Positions 23,062 through 31,140 of a stretch of DNA of 41,345 bases are shown piece by piece. The stretch spans positions 549,231 through 590,575 of the forward strand of contig NZ_QFWV02000008.1 in the NCBI RefSeq assembly GCF_003149475.2, in the 5' to 3' direction. The number at the start of each line of letters is the position of its first letter. Positions within the stretch are counted from its first letter, which is position 1. Source of the stretch: Oceaniradius stylonematis. Its GTDB lineage: Bacteria; Pseudomonadota; Alphaproteobacteria; Rhizobiales; Rhizobiaceae. The translations under genes were made by a program, and so were the position numbers. A model generated the notes under the pieces. That model searched no databases. It saw only the letters and a list, made by a program, of their open reading frames with translations, and was not told where the DNA came from.

Positions 23062-23868
23062 TCAGGATTTCGAATCCGGCCCGCTCGGCGTGATATCTAT
23101 CATAGGACCGGCCTTGCTGTATCCGGTCATCGAATTCATCATCTCGATGACCGGGCTCGCATCACGGCTTTCGAGCATCGTGTAGGCTTCGACTGCCGCG
23201 CGCAGTCCTTCCATGCGGGATTTGTAGGCGTCGGCCCGCAGTTTTTCCGATTCGGCATCGAGTTTGCGGATCTGTGCCCGGGTCTCTTCGTTTTGAACCG
23301 TTGGGCCGTCCATTTTGGCCTGAACGTAGTCGCTGGCCGCCTTGGGAAGTTTTTGCAGCTCGCTGGCGATCGTCGCATCGCTTGCCGGATCGATTCCGAC
23401 CTTCCCGATGTCCCGTATGATGTTGCCGATCGTATCGAGCAGTTGCGTCTGCTTGTTTGAGGTGGCGCTTTTGGTTTCCATTTGCGCTGAACCGGAGAAG
23501 AACTGGCGAAACACCGTCCGGAACACATGCACCATCAATTTGACAGTCTCGGTCGCCCGCGGACTTCGCACAACCGTGGCTGCCATCAGCATGCCCTCTT
23601 GCGTGAAGACCATAGGCGGGTTTGTCCTTCCGCCCCGCCCCTTCTTTGCGGTCACAGTTTGTGATTTCAAATCCGCCCACTCGTCGCGCGTAAGGCGGAA
23701 GGCAAACAGATCGTCAAAGCGCTCCATGTTGCGTTTGACCTGCTGATTGAGGGCGCTTGTGGTCGTTTCGTAGAGATCGGCAAGATCACTATCGGCTATG
23801 ACAGGATGGCCATGCGCCAAGAAGATCTTCGAAAGAAACGCATCGACATTCCGCTCGCCTTTGAACAT
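23062..23868 (-). CDS. ORF6N-domain (phage-type regulator) protein
   Basis: A 268-residue protein. The N-terminal ~100 residues form an ORF6N/KilA-N-like DNA-binding domain (LAHGHPVIADSDLADLYETTTSALNQQVKRN; FAFRLTRDEWADLKSQTVTAK; FTQEGMLMAATVV), a type common in phages and mobile elements. The C-terminal part (about residues 120-268) is helical and charged and unlike typical phage versions. The ATG at 23868 is used; an in-frame TTG at 23907 lies inside a 29-bp palindrome and would add 13 residues. The gene sits between two metabolic genes and is likely an acquired regulator. Its target could be its own palindrome. Confidence 0.85.
   Translation of the reverse strand: MFKGERNVDAFLSKIFLAHGHPVIADSDLADLYETTTSALNQQVKRNMERFDDLFAFRLTRDEWADLKSQTVTAKKGRGGRTNPPMVFTQEGMLMAATVVRSPRATETVKLMVHVFRTVFRQFFSGSAQMETKSATSNKQTQLLDTIGNIIRDIGKVGIDPASDATIASELQKLPKAASDYVQAKMDGPTVQNEETRAQIRKLDAESEKLRADAYKSRMEGLRAAVEAYTMLESRDASPVIEMMNSMTGYSKAGPMIDITPSGPDSKS
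23645..23671. repeat. Internal imperfect copy of the ORF6N palindrome
   Basis: Within the ORF6N coding sequence lies an imperfect copy of the upstream palindrome. Its arms TTTG/CAAA and TCACA/TGTGA surround a three-base centre. It covers the codons for the conserved SQTVTAK peptide. Centre-to-centre distance to the upstream copy is about 237 bases. Confidence 0.6.
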
Positions 23869-23880
23869 CCCCGACGCCCC

Positions 23881-23909
23881 TTTTGCTGTCACAATTTGTG
23901 ACCGCAAAA
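23881..23909. promoter_or_regulatory. 29-bp near-perfect palindrome at the 5' end of the ORF6N gene
   Basis: Arms TTTTGC-x-GTCACAA (23881-23894) and TTGTGAC-x-GCAAAA (23896-23909) flank a single central base; only one pair (23887/23903) mismatches. It lies just upstream of the ATG of the ORF6N gene and 25 bases from the end of the propionyl-CoA synthetase gene. Such a long palindrome next to a DNA-binding-protein gene is probably an operator. It could also be a mobile-element end or hairpin. Confidence 0.7.
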
Positions 23910-23934
23910 GGAACTGCGCGCAAGCCGATGGTTG

Positions 23935-25866
23935 TCATGCCACCTTCTGTGCCTGCGCGCCGACGCCGCGCGTTTTCACCACCTCGGCGATCTCGTCGAG
24001 GATCGCCGGATCGTCGATCGTCGCGGGCATCTTGTAGGGCTCGCCATCGGCGATCTTCTGCATGACGCCGCGCAGAATCTTGCCCGAGCGCGTCTTCGGC
24101 AGGCGCGTGACCGCCAGTGCGATCTTGAAGGCGGCGACCGGCCCGATCTCCTCGCGCACCAGCCTGACCACTTCCTTTTCGACCGTGGCCGGATCCTTGT
24201 CGACGCCCGCATTGAGGATCAGGAAGCCGGCCGGCAACTGGCCTTTCAGCTCGTCGGCAATGCCGATCACCGCGCATTCGGCGACATCGGGATGGCCGCC
24301 GATCACCTCTTCCATGCCGCCCGTCGACAGGCGGTGGCCGGCGACGTTGATGATGTCGTCGGTGCGCGCCATGATGAACAGATAGCCGTCATCGTCGATA
24401 TAGCCGGCGTCCGCCGTCTTGTAGTAGCCCGGGAACTCTTCGAGATAGGCCGAGCGGAACCGTTCGTCTGCGTTCCACAGCGTCGGCAGGCACGATGGCG
24501 GCAACGGCAGCTTGACGACGATGTTGCCCAGCGTGCCGCCGGCAACCGGATGGCCTTCATCGTCCAGCACCTGCACGTCGTAGCCCGGCATCGGCACGGT
24601 CGGCGAGCCGATCTTCACGGGCAGCTTTCCAAGGCCCACCGGATTGCCGGCGATGGTCCAGCCGGTTTCGGTCTGCCACCAATGGTCGATCACCGGCACG
24701 TTGAGCGTCGCGCCCGCCCATTTGATCGTATCGGGGTCGGCCCGCTCGCCGGCCAGGAACAGCGTGCGCAGGCAGGACAGATCGTAATCGCCGACCAGTC
24801 CGCCCCTGGGATCTTCCTTCTTGATCGCGCGGATCGCCGTCGGCGCGGTGAACAGCGCCGCCACGCGGTGCTCCTCGATGACGCGCCAGAACACCCCCGC
24901 ATCTGGCGTGCCGACCGGCTTGCCCTCGAACATCAGCGTCGTCGCTCCATGCAGGAGCGGCGCATAGACGATATAGGAATGGCCGACCACCCAGCCCACA
25001 TCGGACGCCGCCCAGAACACTTCGCCCGGCTCGATGTCGTAGATCGCCGACATGGTCCATTTGAGCGCCACCATGTGGCCGCCATTGTCGCGGACGACGC
25101 CCTTGGGCTGGCCCGTCGTGCCCGATGTGTAGAGGATGTAGAGCGGGTCGGTCGCATCGACCGGGACGCACTCGACCAATGTGCCCTTTTGCTTGTGGGC
25201 ATCGACCGCGGCGCGGTAGTCCACATCGCGCCCGTCCTTGAGCTGCGCCTCATGCTGCGGCCGTTGCAGCACGACCAGATGCGACGGCTCGAAATCTGCT
25301 TCTTCCAGCCCGTGCTCGATCAGCGGCATGTATTCGACCGTCCGGTTGGGCTCGATCCCGCAGGAGGCGGTGACGATCACCTTGGGGTGGCAGTCGTCGA
25401 TCCGGGTCGCCAGTTCGTTGCCCGCAAAGCCGCCGAAGACGACCGAATGGACCGCGCCGAGCCGCGCCGCGGCCAGCATCGCGACGACCGCCTCGGGCAC
25501 CATCGGCATATAGACCATCACCCGGTCGCCCTTTGCGACGCCCAGATCACGCAGCACGGCGGCAAGCGCCTGAACCTCGTCGCGCAGCTCGCGATAGGTG
25601 ATCACCGTCTTGGTGCCGGTGATCGGGCTGTCATGGATGATCGCCGGCTGGCCGGGTCGTCCACGCTCGACATGCCGGTCGACCGCGTTGAAGCAGGTGT
25701 TGCACTTGGCGCCGGGAAACCAGCGCCCGTAGACGCCCTGGTCGGGATCGAACACGCGCGTCCAGGGCTCGAACCAGTCGATCTGCGCGGCCTGTTCGGC
25801 CCAGAAATCCTCGGGATTGTCCTTCCATGCCGCGTAAACGCGGCCATACTCCGACGGCTTGCCCAT
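23935..25866 (-). CDS. prpE: Propionyl-CoA synthetase (acyl-CoA synthetase, ACS family)
   Basis: Activates propionate (or a similar short acid) with ATP and CoA through an acyl-adenylate. At 643 residues it has the ACS N-terminal cap (WKDNPEDFWAEQAAQIDWFEPW). The AMP-binding P-loop YILYTSGTTGQPKGVVRDNGGH is in the form typical of propionyl-CoA synthetases, followed by VIDHWWQTETGW and the A8 hinge region YLFIMARTDDIINVAGHRLSTG. The A10 catalytic Lys is in TRSGKILRG near the C-terminus. The ATG at 25866 follows GGAGGAGGAG. Acetyl-CoA synthetase is the alternative, but the NGGH form favours PrpE. Confidence 0.93.
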   Translation of the reverse strand: MGKPSEYGRVYAAWKDNPEDFWAEQAAQIDWFEPWTRVFDPDQGVYGRWFPGAKCNTCFNAVDRHVERGRPGQPAIIHDSPITGTKTVITYRELRDEVQALAAVLRDLGVAKGDRVMVYMPMVPEAVVAMLAAARLGAVHSVVFGGFAGNELATRIDDCHPKVIVTASCGIEPNRTVEYMPLIEHGLEEADFEPSHLVVLQRPQHEAQLKDGRDVDYRAAVDAHKQKGTLVECVPVDATDPLYILYTSGTTGQPKGVVRDNGGHMVALKWTMSAIYDIEPGEVFWAASDVGWVVGHSYIVYAPLLHGATTLMFEGKPVGTPDAGVFWRVIEEHRVAALFTAPTAIRAIKKEDPRGGLVGDYDLSCLRTLFLAGERADPDTIKWAGATLNVPVIDHWWQTETGWTIAGNPVGLGKLPVKIGSPTVPMPGYDVQVLDDEGHPVAGGTLGNIVVKLPLPPSCLPTLWNADERFRSAYLEEFPGYYKTADAGYIDDDGYLFIMARTDDIINVAGHRLSTGGMEEVIGGHPDVAECAVIGIADELKGQLPAGFLILNAGVDKDPATVEKEVVRLVREEIGPVAAFKIALAVTRLPKTRSGKILRGVMQKIADGEPYKMPATIDDPAILDEIAEVVKTRGVGAQAQKVA

Positions 25867-26010
25867 CTGCGCTCCTCCTCCATGGCGGCGCAGGCCCGGC
25901 CCTCCCGGACGGCGCTTTTGCGCCTGCCGACCCGCCTGCTCGATGACCTGTCATAGGATCGCCGGCGCGGCCCGTCCATCCGACGATGGTTTGGGCGCGA
26001 TGCCGGCGCG

Positions 26011-26796
26011 TCAACCGGTGCGGCGCAAGGGCGTGACCTCGTCGGGCAGCGGATCGGCCTCGCCCCGCGGCGGCACGATCCAGCGCGCGAAGTGCCGGCC
26101 CCAGACGCGGTAGCCATCGCCATTGGGATGGAACCCGTCGCGGGCGAACGCATCGACGCTCTGCGGCGGCACCGGATCGGTGACGATCGCGCCGCGCTCG
26201 CGGCACATGCGCGCGCCCATCGCATTGATCAGTTCGGCCCGGGCGGCAAGGATGCGGCCCAGCGTGGGCGGCAGCGCCGGACACTGGCGCATGTCGGGGA
26301 TCGGGCACCAGACGATGCGGGCCTGGGGAAAGCGTGCGCGGGCCGAATAGAGCAGTGCGCCGAAATCGCGTTTGAAGCGCCGCACCATGTGAAAGTTCTT
26401 CATGTCGTTGATGCCGACCGACAGCGCGATATGCGTCCAGTCGCGCGGCTCGACATGCGGCACGATGAAATCGCGCAGGTCCGAGGCTGTCGCCGAATTG
26501 CCGCCCGCGGCGCGCCAGGAAACAGGCCAGCCGGTCTCGTCATTGACCGCCTTGGCGATGTTGAAGGCGAGCGTGTCCTCGAGCGTCTCCATGCCGACGC
26601 TGGCGACGGTCGAATCGCCCATCACCAGAAGGCGCACTTCCGGCGAATTGCCGGGAAATGCGCCCTGGGTGGGCACCGGCGCGGGCAACAGGCGTTCGAT
26701 CCGCATGCGCAGCCGGATGCCCTGCCACGCATAGACGGGGAACATGGCCCAGGAATAGAGCGCCGTTGTGGTCGGCGGTTTCTCGAGATCGGTCAT
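26011..26796 (-). CDS. SGNH/GDSL-family hydrolase
   Basis: A 261-residue serine esterase/lipase-type protein. The block I motif VMGDSTVAS holds catalytic Ser62, block II has Gly in RAAGGNSATA, block III is SVGINDMKNF (GxND), and block V is DGFHPNGDGY with the Asp-x-x-His pair. A hydrophobic N-terminal stretch (TALYSWAMFPVYAWQGIRL) may be a membrane anchor or uncleaved signal, so the enzyme may face the periplasm. The ATG at 26796 is used. The substrate is unknown. The neighbouring genes give no operon context. Confidence 0.9.
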   Translation of the reverse strand: MTDLEKPPTTTALYSWAMFPVYAWQGIRLRMRIERLLPAPVPTQGAFPGNSPEVRLLVMGDSTVASVGMETLEDTLAFNIAKAVNDETGWPVSWRAAGGNSATASDLRDFIVPHVEPRDWTHIALSVGINDMKNFHMVRRFKRDFGALLYSARARFPQARIVWCPIPDMRQCPALPPTLGRILAARAELINAMGARMCRERGAIVTDPVPPQSVDAFARDGFHPNGDGYRVWGRHFARWIVPPRGEADPLPDEVTPLRRTG

Positions 26797-26855
26797 GGTC
26801 CTGCCTGATGGTCCGCAGGGCCGAGACATTAGGCAAAAACCGCGCCGGTTGGAAG

Positions 26856-26879
26856 CGGGCCGTTTGGCGAAACGGCCCG
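26856..26879 (-). terminator. Hairpin downstream of the fructose-bisphosphate aldolase gene
   Basis: Perfect ten-base arms CGGGCCGTTT and AAACGGCCCG with a GGCG loop, seven bases beyond the aldolase stop on the minus strand. There is no long T run, so it may act as a transcript-stabilising hairpin or weak terminator. Confidence 0.65.
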
Positions 26880-26886
26880 ACTGTGA

Positions 26887-27909
26887 TCAGGCCGCTTCCT
26901 GGTCGGCGCTCCACTGGCCAGTTGCCGCAAGCGCGTTCATTTTCGCGCGGTGAGCAAAGGCCCGCTGGCCGGCGGCGACGTTTTCCGCCTTGCCGCTCCA
27001 CGCCTTCAGCGCCGCCGCCTGAAGCGCCCGGCCATAGGAGAAGGTCAGCGGCCAGGGCAGGCCGCCCATCGCGTTCATCGCCGAAAGATGCGCGGTTGCC
27101 TCCTCGTCGGACTGCCCGCCCGACAGGAACGCAATGCCGGCGACCGCGTCCGGAACGGTCTTCTTGAGCACGGCGACGGTCTTCTCGGCGACTTCTTCGA
27201 CCGATGCGGTGCGTGCCTTCTGCCCGTCGATCACCATATTGGGCTTGAGCACCATGCCTTCGAGCATGCAGCGTGCCTGATGCAGTTCGGAGAAGACCTC
27301 GGTCAGCACCGCCTCGGTCACCTGCGCGCAGCGGTCGATCGAATGGTCGCCCGGCGCGCCGTCCATGACGATTTCCGGCTCGACGATCGGCACGATGCCC
27401 TGCTCCTGGCACAAGACGGCGTAGCGGGCCAGCGCATGCGCATTGGCATGGATCGCATAGGCCGTCGGCAGCGCGCCGGAAATCGCGATCACGCCGCGCC
27501 ACTTGGCAAAGCGCGCGCCCGCATCATAGTAGGTATCGAGCCGCTCGCGCAGCCCGTCCAGCCCCTCGGTGACGGTTTCGCCGGCATAACCGGCCAGCGG
27601 CTTTGCGCCCTTGTCCACCTTGATGCCGGGAACGGCGCCGGCTGCGCGGATCAGATCGACGAAGGGCGTTCCGTCGGCCGCCTTCTGGTGCAGCGTCTCC
27701 TCGAACAGGATGACGCCGGAAATGCTCTCGCGCATTGCATCGTCGGTCCGGAACAGCATCTCGCGATAGTCGCGGCGATTGTCCTCGGTGTTGTCGACGC
27801 CGATGGAATCGAAGCGCTTCTTGATCGTGCCGGTGGATTCGTCGGCCGCAAGGATACCCTTGCCCGGTGCCACCATCTGTTGCGCAATATCCTCAAGCCG
27901 TTCGCTCAT
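26887..27909 (-). CDS. fda: Class I fructose-bisphosphate aldolase
   Basis: Reversible cleavage of fructose-1,6-bisphosphate to dihydroxyacetone phosphate and glyceraldehyde-3-phosphate through a Schiff base. It has 340 residues of the eukaryote-like class I type: GKGILAADESTGTIKKRF (phosphate-binding), KWRGVIAIS, IVPIVEPEI, the Schiff-base Lys in MVLKPNMV, and FLSGGQSDEEA. The ATG at 27909 follows GGAGAG; the open frame upstream (35 extra residues) crosses the palindromic control region and is not coding. It is the last enzyme gene of the tkt-gap-pgk-fda strand run, separated from pgk by an opposing cysteine-rich gene. Confidence 0.95.
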   Translation of the reverse strand: MSERLEDIAQQMVAPGKGILAADESTGTIKKRFDSIGVDNTEDNRRDYREMLFRTDDAMRESISGVILFEETLHQKAADGTPFVDLIRAAGAVPGIKVDKGAKPLAGYAGETVTEGLDGLRERLDTYYDAGARFAKWRGVIAISGALPTAYAIHANAHALARYAVLCQEQGIVPIVEPEIVMDGAPGDHSIDRCAQVTEAVLTEVFSELHQARCMLEGMVLKPNMVIDGQKARTASVEEVAEKTVAVLKKTVPDAVAGIAFLSGGQSDEEATAHLSAMNAMGGLPWPLTFSYGRALQAAALKAWSGKAENVAAGQRAFAHRAKMNALAATGQWSADQEAA

Positions 27910-27983
27910 GCGGTCTCTCCATGGAAGAATTTGCGCTCGCATAGCAGACCGGTTTGGCGCGTCAAAGGCGACGAACGTCCACT

Positions 27984-28027
27984 CAATCGATTGAAAGGAA
28001 TTCAACCGGTTCAAACCTGTTGAATTC
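27984..28027. promoter_or_regulatory. Palindrome cluster upstream of fda
   Basis: A 10-base perfect palindrome CAATCGATTG (27984-27993) is followed at once by a 30-base near-palindrome (27998-28027) made of arms GAATTCAAC and GTTGAATTC around an inner GGTT-CA-AACC. Only one base pair (28007/28018) fails. It lies about 90 bases upstream of the fda start. This is the size and position of an operator for a dimeric or tetrameric regulator. The regulator is not in the window. Confidence 0.65.
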
Positions 28028-28055
28028 GCCGCACAAGGTTAAAAGCCGTGCGATT

Positions 28056-28082
28056 TCAGCCCTCAAGCGCCGCAACGCCGGG
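28056..28082. repeat. Orphan copy (1) of the 27-bp pgk 3'-end direct repeat
   Basis: The 27 bases beginning TCAGCCCTCAAGCGC are identical to the final 27 bases of pgk (28722-28748), including its stop codon. Here they stand outside any gene. The two copies flank 639 bases that carry the cysteine-rich gene. Similarity continues loosely a few bases outward (TGCGATT versus TGCGG). Confidence 0.9.
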
Positions 28083-28161
28083 CACCATACTCATCATCGT
28101 TGCGGACTTCCGACCAAAGTGATACTTGCCGCCCGCTGCGTTTCGTTCAAACATTTCAATG

Positions 28162-28167
28162 TATAAT
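28162..28167 (+). promoter_or_regulatory. TATAAT -10 element for the cysteine-rich gene
   Basis: A perfect TATAAT, rare in this GC-rich window, lies 19 bases upstream of the ATG at 28187. CGGAGGAAG serves as a strong ribosome site between them. No clear -35 hexamer is seen at the expected 16-18 base spacing. Confidence 0.45.
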
Positions 28168-28186
28168 TTTGCTAACGGAGGAAGAT

Positions 28187-28654
28187 ATGCATCGAGCCGT
28201 ACTGACTATCTTTCTGATGATATTTGGAAGCGTCGCCATGGCGCAAGCCCAAGATCAAGACATGATCGAGACGTTCGACCCGGATGTCACGATTGGCTAT
28301 ATCGAAGAGACGATTGCACGCTCCAATTGCACGCCGATTTGCGGCAATCCGGTATGCTGTATTGCCATGGAATTGCGCTTTGCCAAGCATGTTGGCGAGG
28401 GCGACGTGCAGGAGCTTGAAGCCCGGATCAGCCGCATTGCGCCAAGCATGTCAGCGTTCCTCCAGGCCGCCGACGACGATCCGTCTCTATTCGAAGAGGT
28501 GGAACTCACGCCGATCGTCGATCTCGAAGAATTCGCCGAGGCCGAAGCCAGCCTGATGAACAGCGCACAATCGATCGGCGTCGACATGGAATGCAGCACG
28601 TGTTGCTTCCAATGCGGCAGCAAGGTGTGTTGCGGCGGCTGCTGGACCTTCTGA
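28187..28654 (+). CDS. Secreted cysteine-rich protein of unknown function
   Basis: I do not recognise this family. The 155-residue product has a signal peptide (MHRAVLTIFLMIFGSVAMAQA, cleavage near residue 19-21). An acidic helical middle follows (many Glu and Asp). There are eleven cysteines in two clusters: Cys48, 52, 57, 58 and Cys136, 139, 140, 143, 148, 149, 152. Both clusters contain the same pattern C-x3-C-G-x2-V-C-C (48-58 and 139-149), pointing to an internal duplication. Disulfide knots or metal binding in the periplasm or outside are possible. It is on the strand opposite to the surrounding glycolytic genes, is less GC-rich and lies between 27-bp direct repeats, so it was probably acquired. 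Confidence 0.85.
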   Translation: MHRAVLTIFLMIFGSVAMAQAQDQDMIETFDPDVTIGYIEETIARSNCTPICGNPVCCIAMELRFAKHVGEGDVQELEARISRIAPSMSAFLQAADDDPSLFEEVELTPIVDLEEFAEAEASLMNSAQSIGVDMECSTCCFQCGSKVCCGGCWTF

Positions 28655-28721
28655 TCCAACCCCTTGGCATCACACCAGGCCGGCCCCCAGTCGCTCGAAG
28701 ACCGCGCAGAAACCGGTGCGG

Positions 28722-28748
28722 TCAGCCCTCAAGCGCCGCAACGCCGGG
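28722..28748. repeat. Copy 2 of the 27-bp direct repeat (3' end of pgk)
   Basis: The pgk-embedded copy, covering the codons for the C-terminal PGVAALEG and the TGA stop. Duplicating the end of a conserved gene while leaving it intact is the mark of site-specific integration, though illegitimate duplication is also possible. Confidence 0.9.
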
Positions 28749-29915
28749 AAGGGTCTTGCCTTCCATCCATTCAAGGAAGGCGCCGCCGGCCGTCGACACA
28801 TAGCTGAACCTGGCGGCGCAGCCCGCCTTGTTGAGCGCAGCAACCGTATCGCCGCCGCCGGCCACCGAGACGAGTTCGCCCCTGGCGGTTTCGGCCGCAG
28901 CGTGCCGGGCTGCCGCCAGCGTCGCCGCATCGAAGGGTTCGATCTCGAAGGCGCCGAGCGGGCCGTTCCAGACCAGGGTGTTGGCCTGGGAGATCCAGCC
29001 ATTGATCTTGCCGACGGTTGCCGGCCCGACGTCGAGGATCATCGAATCGGCAGGCACTTGATCGACCGGAACGGTCTCGCTGTCGGCGCCGGCCTTGAAT
29101 TCGCGCGCAACGACCGCATCGACCGGCAGAACGATGGCGCAGCCGGTCTCGTTGGCCTTGGAAAGAATCGCGTTGGCCGTGTCCGCCAGATCGTGCTCGC
29201 ACAGCGACTTGCCCACATCGATGCCCTTGGCGGCGAGGAAGGTGTTGGCCATTCCCCCGCCGATCACCAGCGCATCGACGTTGGCGACCAGGTTTTCCAG
29301 AAGGTCGATCTTGGTCGACACTTTCGCGCCGCCGACGATGGCGACGACCGGCTTTTGCGGATTGCCAAGACCCTTTTCGAGCGCCTCGAGTTCGGCCTGC
29401 ATGGTCCGGCCGGCATAGGCAGGAAGCAGCCGCGCCAAACCTTCCGTGGTGGCGTGCGCCCGGTGCGCCGCCGAGAACGCGTCATTGACGAAAATGTCGC
29501 CATTGTCGGCAAGGCTCTTGGCGAAGGCGGGATCGTTGGCCTCCTCTCCGGCGTGGAAGCGGGTGTTTTCCAGAAGGACGATATCGCCGGGCGCCATGCC
29601 CTCGATGCGCCTGGCGACGGCGTCTCCGGTGCATGCCGGGGTGAAGAAGACCCGGTGGTCCAGCACCTCTTCGACGGCGCGGGCGACCGGCTCCAGAGAC
29701 ATCTCGGGCACCACCTTGCCCTTGGGCCGGCCGAAATGCGCCAGAAGGATCACCTTGGCGCCCTTGGCCGACAGCTCGAGGATCGTCGGCGCGACCCGCT
29801 CGATCCGTGTCGTGTCGGTGATGTGCCCATCCTCCATCGGCACGTTCAGATCGACCCGCACGAGCACGCGCTTGCCGGAAAGGCCGGTCAGGTCGTCGAG
29901 GGTCTTGAAGGGCAT
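28722..29915 (-). CDS. pgk: Phosphoglycerate kinase
   Basis: Transfers phosphate between 1,3-bisphosphoglycerate and ADP in glycolysis/gluconeogenesis. It has 397 residues. The N-terminal substrate-binding segment [23 protein letters not shown], the basic-patch stretch [31 protein letters not shown] and the nucleotide-binding GGGDTVAAL near residue 350 are all present. The ATG at 29915 is typical. Its last 27 bases, including the stop, are duplicated at 28056-28082. It lies 175 bases downstream of gap; a hairpin between them suggests partial termination and its own promoter. Confidence 0.97.
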   Translation of the reverse strand: MPFKTLDDLTGLSGKRVLVRVDLNVPMEDGHITDTTRIERVAPTILELSAKGAKVILLAHFGRPKGKVVPEMSLEPVARAVEEVLDHRVFFTPACTGDAVARRIEGMAPGDIVLLENTRFHAGEEANDPAFAKSLADNGDIFVNDAFSAAHRAHATTEGLARLLPAYAGRTMQAELEALEKGLGNPQKPVVAIVGGAKVSTKIDLLENLVANVDALVIGGGMANTFLAAKGIDVGKSLCEHDLADTANAILSKANETGCAIVLPVDAVVAREFKAGADSETVPVDQVPADSMILDVGPATVGKINGWISQANTLVWNGPLGAFEIEPFDAATLAAARHAAAETARGELVSVAGGGDTVAALNKAGCAARFSYVSTAGGAFLEWMEGKTLPGVAALEG

Positions 29916-30041
29916 GGCGTTGACCTTTTTTGAAGCGGTGACCCCCGTGTCCTATGAAGTCAGGCCGGCGATTTCAACGATTATCGGGCGGACGCGTCAC
30001 TCGGCGGGTGTGCGGTTCATCCTGGCGGGCCGCGAACGCAA

Positions 30042-30064
30042 AGGGCCGCCCGGCGGGCGGCCCT
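30042..30064 (-). terminator. Hairpin downstream of gap
   Basis: Perfect ten-base GC-rich arms AGGGCCGCCC and GGGCGGCCCT with a three-base loop, 27 bases beyond the gap stop. On the minus strand it is followed by TTTGCG. It is likely an intrinsic terminator or processing hairpin between gap and pgk. Confidence 0.75.
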
Positions 30065-30090
30065 GATCGCGTTCCGTTTGGGGTCCTGCC

Positions 30091-31098
30091 CTACATCAGC
30101 TTGCCCATCGCGACGGCGGTGTCCGCCATGCGGTTGGAAAAGCCCCATTCATTGTCGTACCAGGTCAGGATCGAACAGAAGGTGCCGTCCATCACCTTGG
30201 TCTTCTCGGTGTGGAAGATCGACGAATGCGGATTGTGGTTGAAGTCGATCGAGACGAGCTTTTCGTCGGTATAGCCCAGAATGCCCTTGAGCGGACCGTT
30301 GGCCGCGCTGCGGATCGCCTCGTTGATCTCGTCGGCCGAGGTCTCGCGCTTGGCGATGAACTTGAGATCGACCACCGACACGTTCGGCGTCGGCACGCGC
30401 ATGGCGAAACCGTCCAGTTTGCCGTTCAGTTCTGGCAGCACCAGCCCGACCGCCTTGGCCGCTCCCGTCGAAGTGGGGATCATCGACATCGCCGCGGCAC
30501 GGGCGCGGTAGAGATCCTTGTGCATCGTGTCGAGCGTCGGCTGGTCGCCCGTATAGGAGTGGATCGTCGTCATCATGCCCTTTTCGATGCCGATTGCATC
30601 GTTGAGCACCTTGGCGGCCGGCGCCAGGCAGTTGGTCGTGCACGACGCGTTGGAGACGACCAGATCGTCGGCGGTCAGCACATCGTCATTGACGCCATAG
30701 ACGATCGTCTTGTCGGCATTGGCACCCGGCGCCGAGACCAGCACGCGCTTGGCGCCGGCTTCCAGATGCAGCGCCGCCTTGTCGCGCGCCGTGAAGATGC
30801 CGGTGCATTCCATGACGATGTCGACGCCCATCTCGCCCCAGGGCAGGTTCTTGGGATCGCGCTCGGACAGCACCTTGAAGCTCTCCTTGCCGACCTTGAT
30901 CGTGTCGCCCTCGACCTGGACGTCGATCGGAAAGCGGCCATGCACAGAATCGTAGCGCATCAGATGGGCGTTGGTTTCCACCGGGCCCAGATCGTTGATG
31001 GCGACGATATCGATGTCGGTGCGGCCCGATTCGTAGATCGCACGCACCACGTTGCGGCCGATGCGGCCAAATCCGTTGATGGCAACTTTGATGGACAT
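30091..31098 (-). CDS. gap: Glyceraldehyde-3-phosphate dehydrogenase (type I)
   Basis: Phosphorylating oxidation of glyceraldehyde-3-phosphate with NAD(P). It has 335 residues: the Rossmann motif [14 protein letters not shown] at residues 7-20, catalytic Cys in [12 protein letters not shown] near residue 153, active-site His in [11 protein letters not shown], and the [12 protein letters not shown] motif near the C-terminus. The residue after beta-2 (AINDLGPVE) is Asp, favouring NAD. The gene lies 42 bases after tkt on the same strand and is probably cotranscribed with it. Confidence 0.97.
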   Translation of the reverse strand: MSIKVAINGFGRIGRNVVRAIYESGRTDIDIVAINDLGPVETNAHLMRYDSVHGRFPIDVQVEGDTIKVGKESFKVLSERDPKNLPWGEMGVDIVMECTGIFTARDKAALHLEAGAKRVLVSAPGANADKTIVYGVNDDVLTADDLVVSNASCTTNCLAPAAKVLNDAIGIEKGMMTTIHSYTGDQPTLDTMHKDLYRARAAAMSMIPTSTGAAKAVGLVLPELNGKLDGFAMRVPTPNVSVVDLKFIAKRETSADEINEAIRSAANGPLKGILGYTDEKLVSIDFNHNPHSSIFHTEKTKVMDGTFCSILTWYDNEWGFSNRMADTAVAMGKLM

Positions 31099-31140
31099 GT
31101 TGGTCTCCCGTCGTGAGAAGCAGATGGAGTGGCGCGATGG

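Noticed and set aside
23935-25866. Acetyl-CoA synthetase (acs)
   Set aside because: The P-loop continues as GVVRDNGGH, the form of propionyl-CoA synthetases.
23932-25956. Plus-strand open frame of 674 codons
   Set aside because: Antisense shadow of the propionyl-CoA synthetase gene; no family resemblance.
27910-28014. 35-residue N-terminal extension of the aldolase
   Set aside because: It crosses the palindromic control region and lacks similarity to aldolases; ATG 27909 has a good ribosome site.
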